Source: Alligator mississippiensis
Lineage: Eukaryota; Chordata; Crocodylia; Alligatoridae
Assembly: GCF_030867095.1 (NCBI RefSeq)
Contig: NC_081828.1
Span: 210,744,978-210,808,977 of the forward strand
Direction of reading: 5' to 3'
Length of the DNA: 64,000 nucleotides
The notes under the pieces are model-generated. The model saw nothing but the letters and a program-made list of their open reading frames with translations. It did not search any database and had not been told where the DNA came from. The position numbers were made by a program, and so were the translations under genes. Of the stretch, positions 59,091 through 64,000 are shown piece by piece (position 1 is the first letter of the stretch; each line of letters begins with the position of its first letter).

Positions 59091-59187
59091 AGATTCAAGG
59101 CAATCCCATGCACCATTAACTCACCCATGCTGCGCATATTGCATATCATTAGTTAACCTGCATTTCCGCATAGGTGCAGGTGACGGC

Positions 59188-59269
59188 GGATGCATCTACA
59201 TGAGATGTTTACTGTGCAGTTGCCTAATTAACTGTGCAGTAAATGTCTCAGCGTCTACACGTGTGCCCC
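59188..59269. mobile_element. 82-bp palindromic MITE
   Basis: The left half GGATGCATCTACATGAGATG and on through TTTACTGTGCAGTT pairs with the right half AACTGTGCAGTAAATGTCTC and on through AGCGTCTACACGTGTGCCCC. Only a few mismatches occur around a CCTAATT centre. The CTACACGTGTGCCC end resembles the CTACATGTGC/CGTGCCC ends of the MITE at 28883-29267, so the two may be related. Confidence 0.65.
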
Positions 59270-60129
59270 TATTCGAGCACACAAAACTACTAAATCTGCA
59301 GCAGGGTAGGACTTGAATTTATAAATCCTAACCTGCCGTGGAGTTTTTTCATGCAAGCAGCACATGATGCTGACCGGCTGGCTCGGGCATGAGGGTGCTT
59401 CCATCTTGCCGGATAGCCCCATGCTAAAGCACCCATGTGCCCCAGCCAGCCCCTCTGCAGCACGTTGAGCCCAGGTGGCGGGCTGACCCCCCAGGCTCCC
59501 CGCAGGCTGGGGCTGCTGCAACCCAGCTCAATGTGCTGCGCTTCGGGCACACATGCAAATGCACACTTGGGAGTTTCCCAGGAGCAATAAATGGCAGGGC
59601 AATAAGTGCCTCACTTTATTGCTGCCAAAAAAGTAGGGCAATTTATTGACTTGCCCTGCTGGCAACCAGATCAGGTGAGACCCACTGGCTCCCAAAGTCT
59701 CTCCACAAGAGGTGGAGTCTGCCGGAGCCAAGAGGGAGAGGCGGTTCCTGTCCAAAAAAGCATGGAAGTACGTGAGTTGTGCGTTGAAGTTAAACACGTG
59801 CTTAAGTGTTCTTCTGGAGCAGCACCAAGGGGCACAGAAAAGACATTTCCTGCAAGGAGAAACCCTAGGAAATGCCAAGCTGAAGAGGAAGCTTAGGGTG
59901 AGGTGTCTGCTTCCTAGTTAAGTACAAATAAAGGCTGGTGCCAGAAAGGGGGTAAGCTTGGATACTCTCCAGCGTGTGCTGCATTAGCAGCAGGATGGGA
60001 ATACTGTCCGGTATAAGGCAGTGCAGGCATAAGAAAACACATGCAGCATAACAGTTTTGATAAGAGACTTTGTAACCATGGGTTTCTTAACAGGGAGATC
60101 GTCCCTGAAGCCTGTTGGGGCTTCCGTGC
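59270..60129. other. Unique non-coding DNA
   Basis: No features recognised. A 127-codon minus-strand frame at 59984-60367 runs into the adjacent repeat and has no known domain. Confidence 0.35.
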
Positions 60130-60300
60130 TCCGAATCAACCTCTGGATAGCAGGTATCTCGCTCAGCTTGTGAGCTCTTTGGTGACCGTCAATTTGTTCT
60201 GCCTTGGCGCCACGCCTAGCACAAAGTGACCATGATCCCTGATGGGCGCCCTTAGATATTACTTCAATAGGAATACAAGTAAATGCTAATACGGCTGATG
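60130..60300 (+). repeat. Composite repeat with LINE/SINE tail
   Basis: Begins CTCCGAATCAACCTCTGGAT and AGCAGGTATCTC, which recurs at 61908-61940. It continues as TGTGAGCTCTTTGGTGACC, GCCACGCCTAGCACAAAGTG, CCCTGATGGGCGCCCTTAG and ATATTACTTCAATAGG, the tail order seen at 41.06 kb. Confidence 0.55.
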
Positions 60301-60439
60301 ATGAATCTGAAACTGCCCCACTGGCTGCAGGATCGAATAAGGCTGTTTCTCTGTAGCCTTTCCACAATGAGAGGAGTTCGTTTTTACCCCCCTGATCTTT
60401 TTAGGGCCTTCCTCTCCCTGCATAGCTCCAGTACCTGTC

Positions 60440-60535
60440 TTCATTATTACTATATATATAGTATAGGTATATTATTACTATATATATAGTAATAAGGATT
60501 CTCCTTCCCCTATTATTACTATATATATATTTGTA
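60440..60535. repeat. AT-rich microsatellite with palindromes
   Basis: Three copies of ATTATTACTATATATATA start at about 60443, 60471 and 60512. The middle one is followed by its complement, giving TATTACTATATATATAGTAATA. It abuts the antisense tail repeat on its right and likely grew from that repeat's terminal TAA-type tail. Confidence 0.8.
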
Positions 60536-60650
60536 TTACTGTAGCATCTAGGAGCCTTAGTCCTGTCTCAGTTCTAGGTGCTGTTCATAGCAATCTCTGC
60601 CTCAAAGACCTTACAGCAATTCCTATGCCACTGAGTGCTGAAAGCTGTAG
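60536..60650 (-). repeat. LINE/SINE 3' tail repeat, antisense
   Basis: CTGTAGCATCTAGGAGCCTT then AGTCCTGTCTCAGTTCTAGG, TGCTGTTCATAGCAATCTCT and GCCTCAAAGACCTTACA is the reverse-complement order of the tail seen at 41.06 and 60.16 kb. Confidence 0.6.
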
Positions 60651-61907
60651 CAGAAGTAGGGCAAGGGACAGATCAGTCTGCATAGGTCTTGCTTCAATAC
60701 TTTGTCTCATGGCATCCACTCTGCCACTGTGAGAGACAGGAGACTGGGTTGGATGGACCCTGTGATTTGATGCAACAGGGCAGTTCTTATATTATTAAGG
60801 GACAGCAGTTAGTACAAGCAGACAGGTGGGTGAGTAAAAAGAAACAATGCAAAACCACTATATATTATGCAAGTATAAGCATAGCAAAGTGTCTTCTTCC
60901 AGAGTCTGCAAACAGACAGCATCAATGCCTCTCCTGCTGCTCAGAGCTTTCCTAAGCAGCGCAAAGGGACACTGGGGCATTTCTTTCCAGTCGCATTGCT
61001 GAAAACCAGACCAGAGTAGTGTTCACTTCACTCACGATGGTGCAGCTCGACAAGGCTTCGGATAGCAATAGAGGCAGGGGTGGTGCCTGTCCGCGGACGC
61101 AGACAGCGACACGGTGCTGAGTTCTCACTTGCCTTGTTGCTTGTTCAGAAATTAACCTTTGCAATCTTTAAGGCTAGAAAAGCTATTTAAAAAAAAAATC
61201 AGAGCTGGCTTGCTGCATACATTGATGGCTTATAGTGATGGGGAGCTCGACTGAGGGGTCCATTTGAGAAAGCATCCAAAAAAGTGCAGACCTTTACCAG
61301 TTGCTCATCTGAACTATTGTCCCATGTCTACTGGGGTGCTAGACAGCACAAGGGAGAAGGGTGTCTCCTAGAGTTTCCAGCAACTCCTCTTTTCAGGCTG
61401 TTTTCTGCTTCTGAGGCCAGCCTGTAAAATGAGGGAATTCAACATCTTTTCTAATCCCAGGAGTCAATTCCTATTTTATCCAGACTGGCGTGTTCCCGAC
61501 CCTGTACCAAGCTCGTGCCTGGTACAGGGTCGCGCCTGGGATCCCTCTGCAACCCACCTCCCCCATGTCCTGGCTCACAGAGATCAAGACCCAACGCTTC
61601 TCCAACCCTTCATGTCCCTTTTCCTATATCCATGTCCCTGCTGGTACTATCCAGACTGGTCCCCATGATGCCCTGCTTGTTCTCCCCAACACACCCTCTC
61701 CTTCCTGCCCCAGCCTCCTCCGTGGCAGTTTGCAGAAATCTGCCGGAGGCTCCCACGTGCCTTATTTTGCAGATCTTCAGGGATGCCAGTTAACCCCCAG
61801 CGGTGAACAGGGCTGGGTGCGTGGGTGGCTAGATCTAACCCTCAGGACCTTTCTCCCACGCCACAAGCACTAAATCCTGTCATCACATGCCCTGTATTCG
61901 ATCCCAT
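60651..61907. other. Unique non-coding DNA
   Basis: No gene or repeat recognised. A short inverted repeat, GTACCAAGCTCGTGCCTGGTAC, near 61503-61524 can form a hairpin. Confidence 0.35.
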
Positions 61908-61974
61908 TCTCCGAATCAACCTCTGGATAGCAGGCATCTCCTGGCCTCCTGCCTCCTTTTCTTCTGCCCACTGC
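61908..61974. repeat. Mosaic of two locally repeated segments
   Basis: 61908-61940 (CTCCGAATCAACCTCTGGAT onward) matches 60130-60161 with one difference. The directly adjoining 61941-61973 (TGGCCTCCTGCCTCCTTTTC onward) matches 62968-63000, also with about one difference. All are plus strand. This suggests a dispersed repeat whose other copies are partial. Confidence 0.75.
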
Positions 61975-63980
61975 ACCGTAGCCCACAAGACAAGCATCTC
62001 GACCCTAGCATGGCGTAGCTGCGTCCCAAGCAGCACGCTTGTTTGTGTCTTGTTTTAAACACAGCTCATCCTTGAAAGGCAACGCCAGTAAAAGATGAGC
62101 AAAGGCCCCCCTCTGCAATGAAAAGAAAACCAGAAAAAAAAGAAAACAAGAGACCCGTGTCTTCGGGAAAGGTAGCGCGAGAGGCAGAGAAACCTCCCTG
62201 GAACATCTAGTCCACTTTGGCTGTAAAAGGACTGTTTGCTTTTGCGAGCGCCCCTCCTGCGAGGCACCCCAGCACGGAAACACTGGCCCACGCCGGGCCT
62301 TGCAGAAAAACAGCAGGAATGTGGAAAAGCGAAGAGGCCCCATTTCAGGGGAGGGGAGGAGAGGACGTCATGTCTGCAAAAAAGGACAAATAGGTGGGAA
62401 GAGAAGGAGACAGCCTGCCATCTACCGGGGTCCGCAGGCCACTGCATGGCAGCGGTTATATAACCTGGGCAAGGGGGGGGGGGGGGGAATAAAAACAGCC
62501 AAAGCCTGTTTTGAATGCAAATCGAGCCTGAACCTTGAAACACAAAGGCATCTGCTTGCATTCTGGAGAATTTCGAGTGATTTCCTCTCCTTGTTTTCCC
62601 CGCTGTCGAGCAGCAGGATCCAGTGATACCAGCTGTGCTCCCCGAGCGGCTGGGCGAGAGCCTGTGCGCTAAGAAATGGGCTGAGTCGCTCCAGTGCAAA
62701 TGTATTGCAAAAACACCAGTAGCAAGAAGTTAAGTCAAACCGCAGGCTGTGTGTTTTGCGCTTGCTTTTTTTCTCTCCTTCCATCTTGTCTTTGCCTCTC
62801 CTCCTGCCTCTGATTTGTCCAAAGGACTTCTGTCTTTCTGCTGCTGTTTCACATGTAGTTCCCCCTCCCTTCCTTTGCAAAGCACCTTCTCCTTCCCCTT
62901 GTTGCGTCCTGTCTTTCCTTTGCCCCACTTTGAATGGTCGGCCCCCCTGTTTTACCTCCCATGGTAGTTGGCCTCCTGCCTCCTTTTCTTCTGTCCACTA
63001 CGAGCCAGACTCTGTTCCACATATTCGGTGTATTTGGGCACCTAGGTGGGGTTGTGTGCCACCCTGCTGCAGTTGGGTGGGCCCTCTTCCGCCTCCTTGC
63101 TTTTTTGTGACAGCTCATCATGTAGATGGGGCTGAATGGAGACTAGGGGCAGATGGACTGAATGGGGATAGTGAGGTCGGGTAAATGCATTTGGGGGGAC
63201 AGAATCACCTGGGAAGATAGAGGGTGAAATCATAGCCCCAGGGAAATCAATGCCAAAACTTCAGTTCATTTCCATGGGACTGGTTCTCCCAGAATCAGGT
63301 GCCGGAGGAAAAGTGGGGCAAGCTCGCCATTGCTGGAGGAAAATGGTAGTCCTGCGGCTAGCAAATGAAGTGGGAAATAAGCTCTCTGCAGTTGCAGATA
63401 GGTGTGGGAATAGGTCTACGTGGATGGACTTTCCCCTCACCGTTGTGTTGGGGGATTGGGAGAAGACGCACTTGGGATTTTACAGAGAAATAGCTCTTGG
63501 GAGATAGGAGATAGGTAGGGGACGCGGTTAGTAGAGAGAAAGCTGCCAGCATCACAGGGAGACCTCTAGGACTTTAAATACACATTCAAATTTCTGGGCA
63601 ACCCACGTGAACTCCAGATCTGAACTTATAGGTGGGGAGTGGTAGGAGCCTAGATCCTCTTCATCTGTCCCTACACTACATACTACCACCAAACACCTTA
63701 TGGCATTATAGGGAACTCATTTACCTGGGAGTTTCTGCATGTCCTATTGAACACCCAGAGGACAACATAATATCCTAGGAAGGAGAAAAAGGCTGGGTTG
63801 AGGAGGACAGCATCTCCAAGGAGGAGGAGAGGAAATGGCAGGAAATATAAAGAAAATCTCTGGTGTACGCCTCTGTCCTTAGAGGGTCACAAGGGAGGAG
63901 CCCTTCTGTATGCACAGCAGTCCAGTATCTTGTATCTGACCCTGGCCAGCAGAAGATGACCCAGAACAGATGGTCTAACA
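61975..63980. other. Mostly unique non-coding DNA
   Basis: Contains a 15-base G run at 62473-62487, a GGTTATATAACC palindrome at about 62454-62465, and the second copy of a 33-bp segment at 62968-63000. Frames of up to 214 codons overlap on both strands without recognisable domains, so no gene is called. Confidence 0.35.
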
Positions 63981-64000
63981 CAGAGGTGACCAACCTGAAG
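63981..64000. mobile_element. hAT-like terminus cut by window edge
   Basis: CAGAGGTGACCAACCTGAAG fits hAT termini of the CAGRGGTGGCCAACCTG type, like the reversed right end of the element at 37002-37203. The candidate left duplication would be GTCTAACA. The rest lies outside the window. Confidence 0.5.

Noticed and set aside
62055-62699. Longest open frame of the window outside LINEs (214 codons, minus)
   Set aside because: No recognisable domain, low-complexity proline/phenylalanine-rich end over a G run, and overlapping frames of similar length on the other strand. No splice structure supports a gene.

Overview
The window looks like non-coding DNA of a sauropsid vertebrate, most likely a crocodilian (a turtle is possible). 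The basis is the repeat content. There are several CR1 LINE subfamilies with the diagnostic 3' end of short TATGAATC-like units. There are also many short non-autonomous DNA transposons (hAT-like, PIF/Harbinger-like and palindromic MITEs), which would be unusual for a bird, plus old MIR/tRNA-type SINEs. No host protein-coding exon, rRNA, functional tRNA, CRISPR or bacterial-type operon was recognised. No endogenous retrovirus or other capsid- or envelope-bearing element was recognised either. The species assignment is an inference and was not tested by any search.

Layout. 0-12 kb: mostly unique DNA with a 263-bp hAT-like element keeping an almost perfect 8-bp target duplication (730-992), a 31-bp minisatellite (2.07 kb), G-rich hairpins (4.0-4.2 kb), an interlocked inverted repeat (8.56-9.03 kb) and one copy of a 0.3-kb MITE (9.88-10.18 kb). 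12.5-15.6 kb: a cluster made of a 796-bp Harbinger-like element with a TTA target duplication, a ~100-bp-unit minisatellite, a (TA)20 tract, a 42-bp-arm inverted repeat and a 923-bp fold-back element. 15.6-31 kb: mostly unique DNA with a striking 29-bp-stem hairpin at 17.4 kb, SINEs, one antisense CR1 (21 kb) and a 385-bp palindromic MITE (28.9 kb). 31-37 kb: three more CR1 insertions, including the best-preserved one (about 35.12-36.56 kb, sense strand), whose reverse transcriptase reads open for 292 and then 188 codons. 39-56 kb: four sense-strand copies of the 3' end of a different non-LTR retrotransposon, one of them split by a younger CR1, together with second copies of the Harbinger-like and 0.3-kb MITE families. 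56-64 kb: mostly unique DNA, with LINE/SINE tail copies, AT-rich microsatellites and a hAT-like terminus cut by the window edge.

The only recognisable protein-coding information is reverse-transcriptase sequence of CR1 and of the second non-LTR family, in various states of decay. The elements do not form a pathway; they record successive insertions. Sequence between them is AT-rich in places with dense homeodomain/POU-like motifs (for example near 4.6-5.2, 16.5-17.0, 27.0-27.3, 30.5-30.9 and 58.4-58.6 kb). These are the best candidates for conserved regulatory DNA, but conservation could not be checked here. I did not find convincing evidence of a new biological system; the most distinctive observations are the fold-back elements and hairpins.
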